NCBI RefSeq assembly: GCF_030291075.1
Contig: NZ_CP127407.1
Coordinates: forward strand, 680,001-744,000
DNA length: 64,000 nt
Direction: 5' to 3'
DNA from: Stenotrophomonas sp. 57
GTDB lineage: Bacteria > Pseudomonadota > Gammaproteobacteria > Xanthomonadales > Xanthomonadaceae
Shown here: positions 17,257 to 25,355 of the stretch, piece after piece
Numbering within the stretch: the first letter of the stretch is position 1
Layout: every line of letters begins with the position of its first letter
The notes under the pieces: generated by a model
Database searches by the model: none
Seen by the model: only the letters and a program-made list of their open reading frames with translations
Told to the model about the DNA's origin: nothing
Position numbers and translations under genes: made by a program

Positions 17257-18141
17257 TCACGCGCATTCGTCGGTCCACATCATCTCGGCGATCGGGCGCA
17301 GTGCCTTGCACTCCTGCGTCATCTCCTCGGCCGACTGCACCTGCGCCTTGGACTTCAGTTCCTCGGCCATCGCATCCACGCCGCTGATCTGTTCCGGCGC
17401 GATCTTCGCCACGCAGGCGCGGTGCTGCTGCAGCAGCAGGTCGCAGCCCGGTACGCCGGTCACCTTCGGCGCGCTGGCCGCCTGTGCATCCTGCATCCAG
17501 TCCTCGAACGGCGCCAGCGCACCGGCTACGGTGCCCACCAGATCATCGAAATTACCGCTGTACCAGTAGCCGTTTTCCTTGGCCGGGTACAGGGTGAAAG
17601 TGCCGCTGACCGGCACGCGCGAGCGACTCTGCAGCGCCTGGGTATAGGCATCGGTGAACTGCTTGCGCGAGGCCGGGCTGGCATCGGCGGCCAAGCTGGC
17701 GGCGAACAGCGGGCGCACCTTGCCCAGGTCGGGCACCTGGCAGCTGAAACTGATGCGTGCCAGCTTCTGGTCTTCAACGTATTGGTTGTCTTCGATCACG
17801 CTCTTGGTCGCGCGGCACTTCGACTCACGCAGCGCCTTGGCATACAGCGCTTCGGTCGACGCAGCGTCGGACGTGGCGCCGGTGCTGGCCAGTACCGTCT
17901 GCCAGGGTTCGGCCAATGCCTTGGCCAGCGCACCCGGGTTTGGGGTCACGGCGTCCTGGCCTTCGAAGGCTGGCTTCAGCGCATCGTTGAGCGTGCGGGT
18001 GGCGGCCGCGTCGTCTTCCAGCAGGGTGCGCGCGTACAGGTCGAAGGCCTGTTCGGGCGTCAGCTGGGCCGGGGCGGCACTGGCAAACAGCGGGGCGCAC
18101 AGCACGGCACTGGCCAGCACGCTACGGGTGAGCGTCTTCAT
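17257..18141 (-). CDS. Exported protein of unknown function, first member of the paralogue set
   Basis: A 294-residue protein with a clear signal peptide (MKTLTRSVLASAVLCAPLFASAA). The mature part starts PAQLTPEQAFDLYARTLLEDDAAA, matching its two downstream relatives. Conserved landmarks are SKCRAT, ISFSCQVPDLGKVRPLF, FEDWMQDAQ and GVPGCDLLLQQH. The C-terminus is rich in Glu/Lys and ends MMWTDECA. The cysteines probably form disulphides in the periplasm. It is the most complete copy and probably the promoter-proximal gene. The family is unknown to me. Confidence 0.78.
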   Translation of the reverse strand: MKTLTRSVLASAVLCAPLFASAAPAQLTPEQAFDLYARTLLEDDAAATRTLNDALKPAFEGQDAVTPNPGALAKALAEPWQTVLASTGATSDAASTEALYAKALRESKCRATKSVIEDNQYVEDQKLARISFSCQVPDLGKVRPLFAASLAADASPASRKQFTDAYTQALQSRSRVPVSGTFTLYPAKENGYWYSGNFDDLVGTVAGALAPFEDWMQDAQAASAPKVTGVPGCDLLLQQHRACVAKIAPEQISGVDAMAEELKSKAQVQSAEEMTQECKALRPIAEMMWTDECA

Positions 18142-18235
18142 GACGGTGGTTTCCTGTTCCAGAGGCGCGCAAGCCTAGCGCATCTGCCTGCACCTTCGAT
18201 GGCGCCACGCGGCCAGGTGACGGCGTGCAGCGGCC

Positions 18236-18263
18236 AAAAAAACGGGCCCCTTGCGGGGCCCGT
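18236..18263 (-). terminator. Intrinsic terminator of the Ax21-family gene
   Basis: A 9-bp perfect stem (ACGGGCCCC / GGGGCCCGT, four-base loop) is followed on the minus strand by seven T bases. It lies 31 bp past the stop codon. Confidence 0.9.
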
Positions 18264-18293
18264 TCGATCGCACGACGAGGAACGATCGTTGGA

Positions 18294-18917
18294 TCAGAAG
18301 CTGGCGCGGACGCCGGCCGAGTACTGGGTGACATCGCGGTAGCCGGAGATCTCGCCCACCAGACCCCAGGTCTTGGTGAAGTTGATCTGGCCACCCAGGG
18401 TGCCGACCCAGGTCCCCTTGAAGTGGTTGCCGCCGTCCATGTAGCCGGTCTTGACCCAGGCTTCGGTCATGCGCGACGGCTTGCCACGCAGGCCCACGGT
18501 GACGCGGCCCAGGTTGGTGTGATCCTTGTTGCGCAGGCGGCCGTAGAAATCGGAGTTGACGGTGATTTCGGCCTGCTGGCGGACCCAGGCGGCGTCAGCG
18601 GTGAAGTCGACGCGGTCGGTCCACGGCATGTGGTAGCCGATGCCCAGCTCCGGCTGGTTCAGCTTCAGCTTGTAGGAGCCGTAGTCGTAGTTGTACGACT
18701 TGCTGGCGTAGGTCCAGCCGCCGAACACGTAGACCTGTTCGGCCAGCGCGACCGAACCGCGCAGGTAGCCGCCGTCGACCTTCGGGTCATCCAGCAGGTC
18801 GTCGTTGGTCTTGACCTGCGTCCAGCCGCCTTCAACGTAGGTGTAGCTCAGGGCGTCGGCGGAGGCCGAGAACGGGGCAGCGGCCAGCAGGGCGGCCACG
18901 ATCAGGATCTTGCGCAT
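18294..18917 (-). CDS. Ax21-family outer-membrane protein
   Basis: A 207-residue protein with a signal peptide (MRKILIVAALLAAAPFSASA). The mature start LSYTYVEGGWTQV is the hallmark of the Ax21/Omp1X family of Xanthomonas and Stenotrophomonas. The body alternates beta strands (YVFGGWTYASKSYNYDYGSY, ELGIGYHMPW, TLGGQINFTKTW) and ends SAGVRASF with terminal phenylalanine. Family members are outer-membrane and vesicle proteins; earlier claims of a quorum-signal role are disputed and not adopted. S. maltophilia carries more than one family member. It has its own terminator. Confidence 0.85.
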   Translation of the reverse strand: MRKILIVAALLAAAPFSASADALSYTYVEGGWTQVKTNDDLLDDPKVDGGYLRGSVALAEQVYVFGGWTYASKSYNYDYGSYKLKLNQPELGIGYHMPWTDRVDFTADAAWVRQQAEITVNSDFYGRLRNKDHTNLGRVTVGLRGKPSRMTEAWVKTGYMDGGNHFKGTWVGTLGGQINFTKTWGLVGEISGYRDVTQYSAGVRASF

Positions 18918-19049
18918 GGGAATTCCTGTGAATTTCAGTCCATTGGCGGGCCTGCCTTCGCGGCTGCCCGTGGCGACCTCATGTCGTCCGGTGCGGATTT
19001 TAATGAAAGTTTTACAAAATGCGAGAGACGACCGTCACAGGCTGGGTCG

Positions 19050-19138
19050 GCGGTCGGATCCGTTTTCCGCAGGAAAACGGCTCTGCCCCCTGTGCTGCAT
19101 GGCCTCACAACCCTTCCTGCGGAAAGGGATCCGACCCC
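19050..19138. repeat. GGGTC-type repeats, one full and one half copy
   Basis: A full hairpin occupies 19050-19089 (CGGTCGGATCCGTTTTCC ... GGAAAACGGCTCTGCCCC). About 20 bp on, a partial copy with the arm CCTTCCTGCGGAAAGGGATCC followed by GACCCC lies at 19110-19138. They separate the Ax21 gene from the FMN riboswitch. Confidence 0.7.
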
Positions 19139-19190
19139 GTTCAGGCCGGGCTGCTACACTACGCGGGCCGGTTCGCCGGTACACAAACGT

Positions 19191-19328
19191 CTTCAGGGCG
19201 GGGTGCAATTCCCCACCGGCGGTGGGTGCGCAAGCACGAGCCCGCGAGCGCCCCGGTCCACGGCCGGGGGTCAGCAGATCCGGTCCAATGCCGGAGCCGA
19301 CGGTCATAGTCCGGATGAAAGAAGACGG
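19191..19328 (+). promoter_or_regulatory. FMN riboswitch (RFN element) controlling ribE-ribB-ribH
   Basis: The conserved RFN elements appear in order: AGGGCGGGGTGCAATTCCCC, ACCGGCGGT, AGCCCGCGAGCGCC, GGTCAGCAGATCCGGT, GCCGGAGCCGACGGTCATA and GTCCGGATGAAAGAAGACG. It lies 80 bp upstream of the ribE start. Binding of FMN is expected to stop synthesis of the riboflavin genes that follow. The variable arm (bases 19228-19258) is GC-rich. Confidence 0.95.
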
Positions 19329-19334
19329 TGCCAC

Positions 19335-19382
19335 AGGGCCTTTGCGGCCCTGCGCCCGCCTGTTTGCCTTGCGGCGTTTTTC
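19335..19382 (+). terminator. Probable expression platform of the FMN riboswitch
   Basis: Two hairpins follow the aptamer. The first is AGGGCC-TTTGC-GGCCCT. The second has arms CGCCCGC and GCGGCG (one bulge) and is followed by TTTTT at 19378-19382, like an intrinsic terminator. This suggests control by premature termination, with possible added control at the ribosome site 19396-19400. Confidence 0.55.
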
Positions 19383-19407
19383 GCTCACTTTTCGCGGAGA
19401 ACGTTTC

Positions 19408-20034
19408 TTGTTTACTGGAATCATCGAAGGCGTCGGCCGTCTGGCCGCTCGCGAAGCCATCGGCGGCGATGTCCGCTTCACCTTCAACGTCGGCAACCTG
19501 CCGTTCGACCACGTGCAGATGGGCGAGAGCATCGCCATCAACGGCGTCTGCCTCACCGTCATCGCATTCGACGCCAGCAGCTTCCAGGCAGATGCCTCGA
19601 CCGAGACCCTGGGCCTTACCACGCTGGGCCAGCTGCGCGAGGGCGCGGTCATCAACCTGGAGCGCGCCATGCGCCCGACCGACCGCCTGGGCGGCCATCT
19701 GGTCAGCGGCCACGTCGACGGCCTCGGCCAGGTGCTGTCCATCCACGAAGATGCACGTGCCCAGCGCTGGCGCTTCGCCGCGCCGGCCGCGCTGCGCCGC
19801 TACATCGCAAAGAAGGGCTCGATCTGCGTGGACGGCGTCAGCCTCACCGTCAACGAAGTGGACGACGAGGGTTTTGACGTCGCCCTGATCCCTCACACCG
19901 TCGCCAACACCGCCTTCTCCGCCACTGGCGTGGGCAGCGCGGTGAACCTGGAAATCGACCTGGTTGCCCGTTATGTCGAACGTTTGATCGGTGTGCCGGG
20001 CAACGCTCAGCACCCGCAGGGAGATGCCGCATGA
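19408..20034 (+). CDS. ribE: Riboflavin synthase alpha subunit
   Basis: A 208-residue enzyme that dismutates two 6,7-dimethyl-8-ribityllumazine to riboflavin. The start is a TTG at 19408, placed seven bases after GGAGA, and gives the invariant N-terminus FTGIIEGVGRL; an ATG start would lie within the riboswitch. The two lumazine-binding repeats are visible: MGESIAINGVCLTV with GGHLVSGHVDG, and SICVDGVSLTVNEV with VNLEIDLVARYVERL. Its stop overlaps the ribB start (ATGA). It is the first gene of the riboswitch-controlled unit. Confidence 0.95.
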   Translation: MFTGIIEGVGRLAAREAIGGDVRFTFNVGNLPFDHVQMGESIAINGVCLTVIAFDASSFQADASTETLGLTTLGQLREGAVINLERAMRPTDRLGGHLVSGHVDGLGQVLSIHEDARAQRWRFAAPAALRRYIAKKGSICVDGVSLTVNEVDDEGFDVALIPHTVANTAFSATGVGSAVNLEIDLVARYVERLIGVPGNAQHPQGDAA

Positions 20035-21131
20035 ATTTCGCCCCGATTCCGGACATCCTGGAAGACATCCGCCAAGGCCGCATGGTCGTCATCGTCGATG
20101 ACGAAGACCGCGAGAACGAAGGCGACCTGATCATGGCCGCCGAGCTGGTCAAACCGTCGGACATCAACTTCATGGTCACCCATGGCCGTGGCCTGGTGTG
20201 CCTGCCACTGACCCGCACCCGCGCCGCCGATCTCGGCCTGGCGCCGATGGTGCAGGCCAATACCGCGCAGTTCCAGACCAACTTCACGGTCAGCATCGAG
20301 GCTGCCGAGGGTGTCACCACCGGCATCTCGGCCCACGACCGCGCACACACCATCCGCACCGCGGTGAAGCCCAACGCCAAGCCGTCGGACCTGCACCAGC
20401 CGGGCCACATCTTCCCGCTGATCGCGCAGCCGGGCGGCGTGCTGACCCGCGCCGGCCATACCGAAGCCGGCGTTGACCTGGCCATGCTGGCGGGGTTGGA
20501 ACCGGCCGGCGTGCTGGTGGAGATCCTGAACCCGGATGGCAGCATGGCGCGCCGCCCGGAGCTGGAAGTGTTCGCGCGCGAGCACGGCCTGAAGATGGGC
20601 TCCATCGCCGACCTGATCGCTTACCGCCTGGCCACCGAAAAGACCGTTGAACGCGTGGACGAGCGCGAGATCGACACCGAATTCGGTCCGTTCAAGCTGG
20701 TGACCTACCGTGACCGCATCGCCCACGACCTGCATTTCGCGCTGGTCCGCGGTACCCCGGATGCGGACACCCCGACCCTGGTGCGCGTGCAGGTGGAGAA
20801 CCCGCTGGCCGACCTGCTGCACTGGCGCCGTGACGACTTCGGCGTGGCGGCCACCGACGCTCTGCGTGCGATCGATGCCGAGGGCGCGGGCGTGATGGTG
20901 GTGCTGTCGGCCCCGCGCGATAGCGAAGCCCTGCTGGCCCGCCTGCGCCAGCAGCCGGCGCCGGTGGTGCCGGGCAAGGACAAGGACGTGGGCCAGTGGC
21001 GCCGCAACGGGGCCGGCGCACAGATCCTGTCTGACCTGGGCCTGGGCAAGCTGCGCGTGCTCGGCACCCCGCGCCGCCAGGTCGGCCTGGCCGGTTACGG
21101 CCTGGAAGTGGTGGAGACGGTGGGCTGCTGA
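20031..21131 (+). CDS. ribB: 3,4-dihydroxy-2-butanone-4-phosphate synthase with degenerate GTP cyclohydrolase II domain
   Basis: A 366-residue RibBA-like protein. The N-terminal domain (about 1-200) is an intact DHBP synthase, with VIVDDEDRENEGDLIMAAE, GVTTGISAHDRAHTI and GHTEAGVDLAMLAG; it makes the four-carbon unit for lumazine. The C-terminal domain (about 208-366) has the RibA fold outline and ends QVGLAGYGLEVVE. However, it lacks the SECLTGD...CDCG zinc site: the equivalent stretch reads VQVENPLADLLHW, with no cysteines. It is therefore not expected to act as cyclohydrolase, and a separate ribA should exist elsewhere. Such RibBX proteins are known in gammaproteobacteria. Confidence 0.93.
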   Translation: MNFAPIPDILEDIRQGRMVVIVDDEDRENEGDLIMAAELVKPSDINFMVTHGRGLVCLPLTRTRAADLGLAPMVQANTAQFQTNFTVSIEAAEGVTTGISAHDRAHTIRTAVKPNAKPSDLHQPGHIFPLIAQPGGVLTRAGHTEAGVDLAMLAGLEPAGVLVEILNPDGSMARRPELEVFAREHGLKMGSIADLIAYRLATEKTVERVDEREIDTEFGPFKLVTYRDRIAHDLHFALVRGTPDADTPTLVRVQVENPLADLLHWRRDDFGVAATDALRAIDAEGAGVMVVLSAPRDSEALLARLRQQPAPVVPGKDKDVGQWRRNGAGAQILSDLGLGKLRVLGTPRRQVGLAGYGLEVVETVGC

Positions 21132-21148
21132 GGCCATGGGGAACCCTT

Positions 21149-21237
21149 GTAGAGCCGAGCCATGCTCGGCTCATGCGCGCAGCGCGGGTTCTCCGGTCCG
21201 GTGCCAGACAGGGCAGCCGAGCATGGCTCGGCTCTAC
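21149..21237. repeat. Inverted pair of GTAG REPs
   Basis: GTAGAGCCGAGCCATGCTCGGC (21149-21172) and its inverted partner ending in CTAC (21215-21237) face each other across 42 bp. The pair fills the 192-bp gap between ribB and ribH. The whole unit could fold into a long cruciform. Confidence 0.9.
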
Positions 21238-21323
21238 AGCAGGCCCCCTCCAGGCCCCCGCCAGCCACGGCCGGGGCCCATCCACGCTAGAATTACCCCC
21301 TTATCGAGTCCCCCAAGCCGCAT

Positions 21324-21791
21324 ATGAGCCACTACGAAGGCGATCTTCGCACTCCCGAATCGGCGCGCTTCGCCATCCTGGCCAGCCGCTGGAACGCCCG
21401 CATCACCGATACGCTGGTCGCTGGCGCCCGCCAGAGCCTGGCCGGCAATGGCATTGCCGAAGCCAACATCGACGTGATCCGCGTGCCGGGTGCCTGGGAA
21501 CTGCCGCTGGTCGCCGCGCGCCTGGCCGCCGCCCACGAGCACGCCGCCATCCTCACCCTGGGCTGCGTCATCCGTGGCGACACCCGCCACTACGAACACG
21601 TGGCCGACCGCTGCGCCGAAGGCTTGATGCGCGTGCAGCTGGATTTCGGCGTGCCGGTGCTGAACGGCGTGCTGGCGGTGGAACGTGTTGAAGACGCCGA
21701 GGCCCGCGCAGGCGGCAGCCACGGCAACAAGGGCGAGGAAGTCGCACTCGCCGCATTGGAAATGGTCAATCTTCTGGAGCAGCTGCCATGA
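21324..21791 (+). CDS. ribH: 6,7-dimethyl-8-ribityllumazine synthase
   Basis: A 155-residue enzyme that joins the RibB and RibD products to form lumazine; it normally assembles into icosahedral or decameric cages. Motifs include FAILASRWN near residue 16, [10 protein letters not shown] near 53, and the catalytic histidine region [22 protein letters not shown] at 80-101. [15 protein letters not shown] takes the place of the usual GVLTTDTVEQA. The ATG follows an AAGCCGCAT weak site. It overlaps nusB by 4 bp. Confidence 0.96.
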   Translation: MSHYEGDLRTPESARFAILASRWNARITDTLVAGARQSLAGNGIAEANIDVIRVPGAWELPLVAARLAAAHEHAAILTLGCVIRGDTRHYEHVADRCAEGLMRVQLDFGVPVLNGVLAVERVEDAEARAGGSHGNKGEEVALAALEMVNLLEQLP

Positions 21792-22267
21792 ACAAGAACA
21801 CCCAGAGCAAGCCCTCCGGTAAACCCGTCCGCCGCGATGGCGTCGATCCGGTGCTGCGCTCGCGCGCCCGCCGTCGTGCCGTGCAGGCCATCTACGCCTG
21901 GCAGATCTCCGGCGGCAACGCCCAGTCGCTGATCGCCCAGTTCGCCCACGAACAGGCCCGCGAAATCGCCGACCTGGCGTACTTCGAAGCGCTGGTGCAT
22001 GGCGTGCTCGACAACCGTCGCGACATCGACGAAGCGCTCGGCCCGTACCTGGACCGCGGCATCGAGGAAGTGGACGCGATCGAACGCGCGGTGCTGCGCC
22101 TGGCGGCGTGCGAGCTGCGCTACCGCCTGGACGTGCCGTACCGCGTGGTGATCAACGAAGCCATCGAATCGGCCAAGCGCTTCGGTTCCGAACACGGCCA
22201 CACCTACGTCAACGGCGTGCTGGATCGTGCCGCCGTGGAATGGCGCAAGGTCGAATCGGGTCACTGA
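21788..22267 (+). CDS. nusB: Transcription antitermination factor NusB
   Basis: A 159-residue all-helical protein that binds boxA RNA with NusE (S10) in rRNA antitermination. Recognised by [20 protein letters not shown] at the start of the fold and by [15 protein letters not shown] and [16 protein letters not shown] near the end. A basic tail [18 protein letters not shown] precedes the domain. ribH-nusB linkage by ATGA overlap is common in proteobacteria and couples it to riboflavin gene expression here. Confidence 0.96.
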   Translation: MNKNTQSKPSGKPVRRDGVDPVLRSRARRRAVQAIYAWQISGGNAQSLIAQFAHEQAREIADLAYFEALVHGVLDNRRDIDEALGPYLDRGIEEVDAIERAVLRLAACELRYRLDVPYRVVINEAIESAKRFGSEHGHTYVNGVLDRAAVEWRKVESGH

Positions 22268-22315
22268 ACCCCTGCGTCCCGCACCGTTCATTGAACGGCG
22301 CGGGAATCTGCTTCG

Positions 22316-22398
22316 GTAGAGTCGACTGTCAGTCGACTGCTCTTGATCCGGCGATACGACCGCTGATCGAAAGGCAGTCGACCAACAGTCGGCTCCAC
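22316..22398. repeat. Inverted pair of diverged GTAG REPs
   Basis: GTAGAGTCGACTGTCAGTCGAC (22316-22340) and a degenerate partner GCAGTCGACCAACAGTCGGC (22374-22398) lie in the nusB-thiL gap. A separate small palindrome, CCGTTCATTGAACGG (22284-22298), precedes them. Confidence 0.75.
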
Positions 22399-22472
22399 CC
22401 CGCCGGTTCCATCCGATCGGCACGATCCACCCGCGCCCGCCGCCCATCCCATGCACCTCGCCGGAGCGCCCC

Positions 22473-23435
22473 ATGTCCCTGGCTGAATTCGCCCTCATCG
22501 ACCGCATCCGCGCCCGCACCCTCGAGCGCGACGACATACTGCTCGGCATCGGCGACGACGCCGCACTGCTGCAGCCGCGTCCGAACGAGCAGCTGGTGGT
22601 CACCGCCGACACGCTGAACAGCGGCGTGCACTTCCCGGCCGAAACGCCGGCGTTCGATATCGGCTGGAAGACACTGGCCGTGAATCTCTCCGACCTCGCC
22701 GCGATGGGCGCGCGCCCGGCGTGGTGCACGTTGGCGTTGTCGCTGCCGGAAGCCTCTGAAGACTGGATCGAGGCCTTCGCCGACGGTTTCTTCGCGCTGG
22801 CCGACCAGCACGACATTGCGCTGATCGGTGGCGACACCACACGCGGCCCGCTGTCAACGTCGGTCACGGCGATGGGCCAGGTTGGTCGCGGCCAGGCACT
22901 GCGTCGCGACCGCGCGCAGGTGGGCGATGACATCTGGGTCAGTGGCACGCTGGGCGATGCCGCCGGGGCACTGCGCCTGTGGCAGCAGGGCGCGCTGAAC
23001 GTGGCCACGGCCACGCTGCTGGCCGACTACGAAAGCCTGCGCCTGCGCCTGCTGCGGCCCACCCCGCGCGTCACCCTCGGCCTGCGCCTGCGTGCCTTCG
23101 CGCATGCGGCCGTGGATATCTCCGATGGATTGCTGGCCGACCTTGGCCACATCGCTGCACGCAGTGGTGTGCGCGCCGAGGTCGATGCCGATGCGTTGCC
23201 GATGTCAGCGGCGCTGCGCGAGCTGCTGGGCCGCGACGGTGCCCGCGAGTGCGCGCTGCGCGGTGGTGATGACTACGAACTGTGTTTCACCGCCGCGGCT
23301 GACCAGCGCGATGCCCTGCTGTACCTGTCCGAATCGCTGGATGTGCCGCTGACCCGCGTCGGCCGCATCACCGAAGGGCAGGGCGTGCAGGTGGATGGTG
23401 AAGCCGCCAGCGGCGGTTACCAGCACTTCGCCTGA
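22473..23435 (+). CDS. thiL: Thiamine-monophosphate kinase
   Basis: A 320-residue ATP-dependent kinase that converts thiamine monophosphate to the active diphosphate in the cytosol. The N-terminus EFALIDRIR, the metal site GIGDDAALL, TADTLNSGVHF, and NLSDLAAMGARPAW are characteristic. So are GGDTTRGPLS, VDISDGLLADLGHI and GGDDYELCFTA. The ATG follows CGGAGCGCCCC. It closes the rib-nus-thi run. A thiamine monophosphate synthase domain occurs elsewhere in the window, fused to MutT at 54962. Confidence 0.96.
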   Translation: MSLAEFALIDRIRARTLERDDILLGIGDDAALLQPRPNEQLVVTADTLNSGVHFPAETPAFDIGWKTLAVNLSDLAAMGARPAWCTLALSLPEASEDWIEAFADGFFALADQHDIALIGGDTTRGPLSTSVTAMGQVGRGQALRRDRAQVGDDIWVSGTLGDAAGALRLWQQGALNVATATLLADYESLRLRLLRPTPRVTLGLRLRAFAHAAVDISDGLLADLGHIAARSGVRAEVDADALPMSAALRELLGRDGARECALRGGDDYELCFTAAADQRDALLYLSESLDVPLTRVGRITEGQGVQVDGEAASGGYQHFA

Positions 23436-23446
23436 TATGCGGGCGC

Positions 23447-23485
23447 GGGGGCGGATCCCTTCGCAACGCAAAGCACTCTGACCCC
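23447..23485. repeat. GGGTC-type palindromic repeat
   Basis: Worn hairpin GGGGGCGGATCCCTT ... AAGCACTCTGACCCC right after thiL. Confidence 0.7.
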
Positions 23486-23623
23486 AGCCGCGATCCCGGC
23501 CTGTCATTTGCAAGCTTTTGCATGGCCGGCCACAGCGGCCTTGCCTAGACTCTACGATCTCCCCAACATGCGTGGCACCGCAGGCGCGTGTGCGCCGTGG
23601 CCGCTGCGAAGGAGTCGCGCAAG

Positions 23624-24592
23624 ATGCATCACTTTCTTTTACTGGCACGGCGCACGCTGCCCTGCACGCTGTTGCCGCTGCTGGCCATTGCGCCGTCCAT
23701 GGCCTGTCAGCGTCTGTCGCCAAGTGACCAGGTGCTGGATGACAATCGCACCATACCCAACCTGGACCTGCCTGACCGCTACTTCGCCGGTACCGGTGGC
23801 TACCTCGCCAGCGCCTATCGCTGCCCTGCGGGCGTGTCCGAGTTCGTGATCAATGCGCCGCTGGCGGGACTCACCTACGTGCGCGACATCGTCTACGACG
23901 GGAATACCTATGCCGCGTATGGATTCAGCGACCGCTCGCCGTTGATCGGCATGCTCTACCAGATGAGTGATGGCTCGCCGCATACCATTCGCGTCGGGAC
24001 AGCGCAGACCGTGCGCAGTCCGTCACGTCCCGCAGAAGGCAGCGTCAACGCGGGGGTGATCATCCGCTACTTCCTGCGCGGTGGTGCCATGGAGAGCGTG
24101 CCGTACCAGCACCTGGGCAGCGTGGAGGCATGGCCGGTGGCCGATCCCATGCAGCGGCTGCAGACGCCGATCTCTCTGGGGTTCAACGTGCCACCGGTCA
24201 CCTGTGCACTGACCGACCACACGCTGGTGCTCGATGAGGTGATCGCCAATGAACTGGCCAGCCCGGGCGACAGCGCCAAAGGCGTGGACTTCGATGTGGT
24301 GATGGCCTGCCCGAGTGCGAACGTGGATGTGAGCTTCACCATGGCCGATGCCAATGACCCGGCCAATACCGGCAGCCTGCTGGCGCCTGCGACCGGCTCC
24401 GATGCAACGGGCGTGCAGGTGCAGATACTGCGCGGCGCCGTGCCGCTGTCGTTCGGGCAGGCGTGGTCACATGGCTGGTCGGCGAAGGGCAGCCAGCCAA
24501 TCGGTTTCCATGCACGCTATCTGCGTACGAGCGAGGCACTGGCGCCCGGTGCCATTATCGGCGAAGCGGTGTTGACCGCGACCTACCGTTGA
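23624..24592 (+). CDS. Fimbrial tip adhesin-like protein (chaperone-usher type)
   Basis: A 322-residue exported protein. The ATG at 23624 follows GGAG and gives a signal peptide MHHFLLLARRTLPCTLLPLL to about SMA. The C-terminal half looks like a pilin domain: PPVTCALTDHTLVLDEV starts it, with a cysteine partner in VMACPSANVDVSFTMADAN, and it ends AVLTATYR with the penultimate tyrosine typical of donor-strand subunits. The N-terminal half could be a receptor-binding domain, as in FimH-like adhesins. No usher or intact chaperone is beside it, only a truncated chaperone gene in convergent orientation. Confidence 0.7.
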   Translation: MHHFLLLARRTLPCTLLPLLAIAPSMACQRLSPSDQVLDDNRTIPNLDLPDRYFAGTGGYLASAYRCPAGVSEFVINAPLAGLTYVRDIVYDGNTYAAYGFSDRSPLIGMLYQMSDGSPHTIRVGTAQTVRSPSRPAEGSVNAGVIIRYFLRGGAMESVPYQHLGSVEAWPVADPMQRLQTPISLGFNVPPVTCALTDHTLVLDEVIANELASPGDSAKGVDFDVVMACPSANVDVSFTMADANDPANTGSLLAPATGSDATGVQVQILRGAVPLSFGQAWSHGWSAKGSQPIGFHARYLRTSEALAPGAIIGEAVLTATYR

Positions 24593-24611
24593 CATCCTGA
24601 ACCCGGCAGAC

Positions 24612-24650
24612 GGGGTCAGATCCCTTTGCAGCGCAAAGGGCTCTGACCCC
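24612..24650. repeat. GGGTC-type palindromic repeat
   Basis: Near-perfect hairpin GGGGTCAGATCCCTTTGC ... GCAAAGGGCTCTGACCCC between the convergent adhesin and chaperone remnant. Confidence 0.85.
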
Positions 24651-24661
24651 GATTACGCAGC

Positions 24662-25144
24662 TCATTGCGCGACCGCAGCCTCGGCATCACGCGGCGTACC
24701 GTAATCATCCAGCCATTGGAACGTCACCGTGGCCGGCACCGTGCTGCCCGGCGGCAACGGGAACCGTGCCGTGGCGCCCGGTGCCACCATGTCCACGTCC
24801 ACCTTGCGGCCATCGGCCAATGTCGCGGTGCTCAGTGTTACGTGGTACGCGCTGGGGTTGCGCACCTGCAGCGCGTTGCCCTCGGCACGCCACTGCAGCT
24901 GGGCTGCCGCGTCGCGTGCGCTGCCGGGCAGGCCGGCAGGGCGATGGAACAATTTAACGAGCGTGCGCACTGCGAACTGCAGCAGATTCTTGCCGCTGGC
25001 ATCGCTGGGCCTGGGCGGAATGTCCAGCAGATTGAAATAGAACACCGATTCGCGGTCGGTCGGCAGTGGTGCTTCCGATGGGCGCGGCGCGTAGGTGATG
25101 CGGTAGGCCTGGCGGGCGGCCTGAGCGTGCAGCGCGGCGACCAT
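24662..25144 (-). pseudogene. Truncated periplasmic pilus chaperone
   Basis: About 160 codons resemble the second half of a FimC/PapD-type chaperone. The end of domain 1 (PLPTDRESVFYFNLLDIPP, then FAVRTLVKLFHRP) and a whole domain 2 (NPSAYHVTLSTATL, APGATARFPLPPG, VTFQWLDDYG) are present. The first ~90 residues, including the arginine/lysine cleft that anchors subunits, are missing. Upstream there are only 210 bp, filled with REPs, before the next gene. The frame stays open to 25144 and beyond, so a short product could be made, but it could not be a working chaperone. The break coincides with the inverted REP pair. Confidence 0.7.
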
Positions 25145-25224
25145 GGCTACCGCAACGTGGGTGGCCAGGTGGGTGTGCGCATGGCCTGGCAAGCGACCGT
25201 GCAGGGGTAGGCGCACGGACCTCT

Positions 25225-25351
25225 GTAGAGCCGAGCCCATGCTCGGCTCACCGCGCGAAGCGCGGGTGCATCGTGATCTGAACGGAGAGCAGCCGAGCGT
25301 GGGCTCGGCTCTACAGGTGCACACCTTGGTAGCGCCGGTTAATGCCCGGCG
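25225..25351. repeat. Inverted pair plus a third GTAG REP
   Basis: GTAG-AGCCGAGCCC at 25225-25249, its inverse ending CTAC at 25291-25314, and a different GTAG element (GCGCCGG...CCGGCG) at 25329-25351. The cluster ends 4 bp before the oxidase stop codon and lies at the truncated end of the chaperone gene. Confidence 0.85.
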
Positions 25352-25355
25352 AGCA

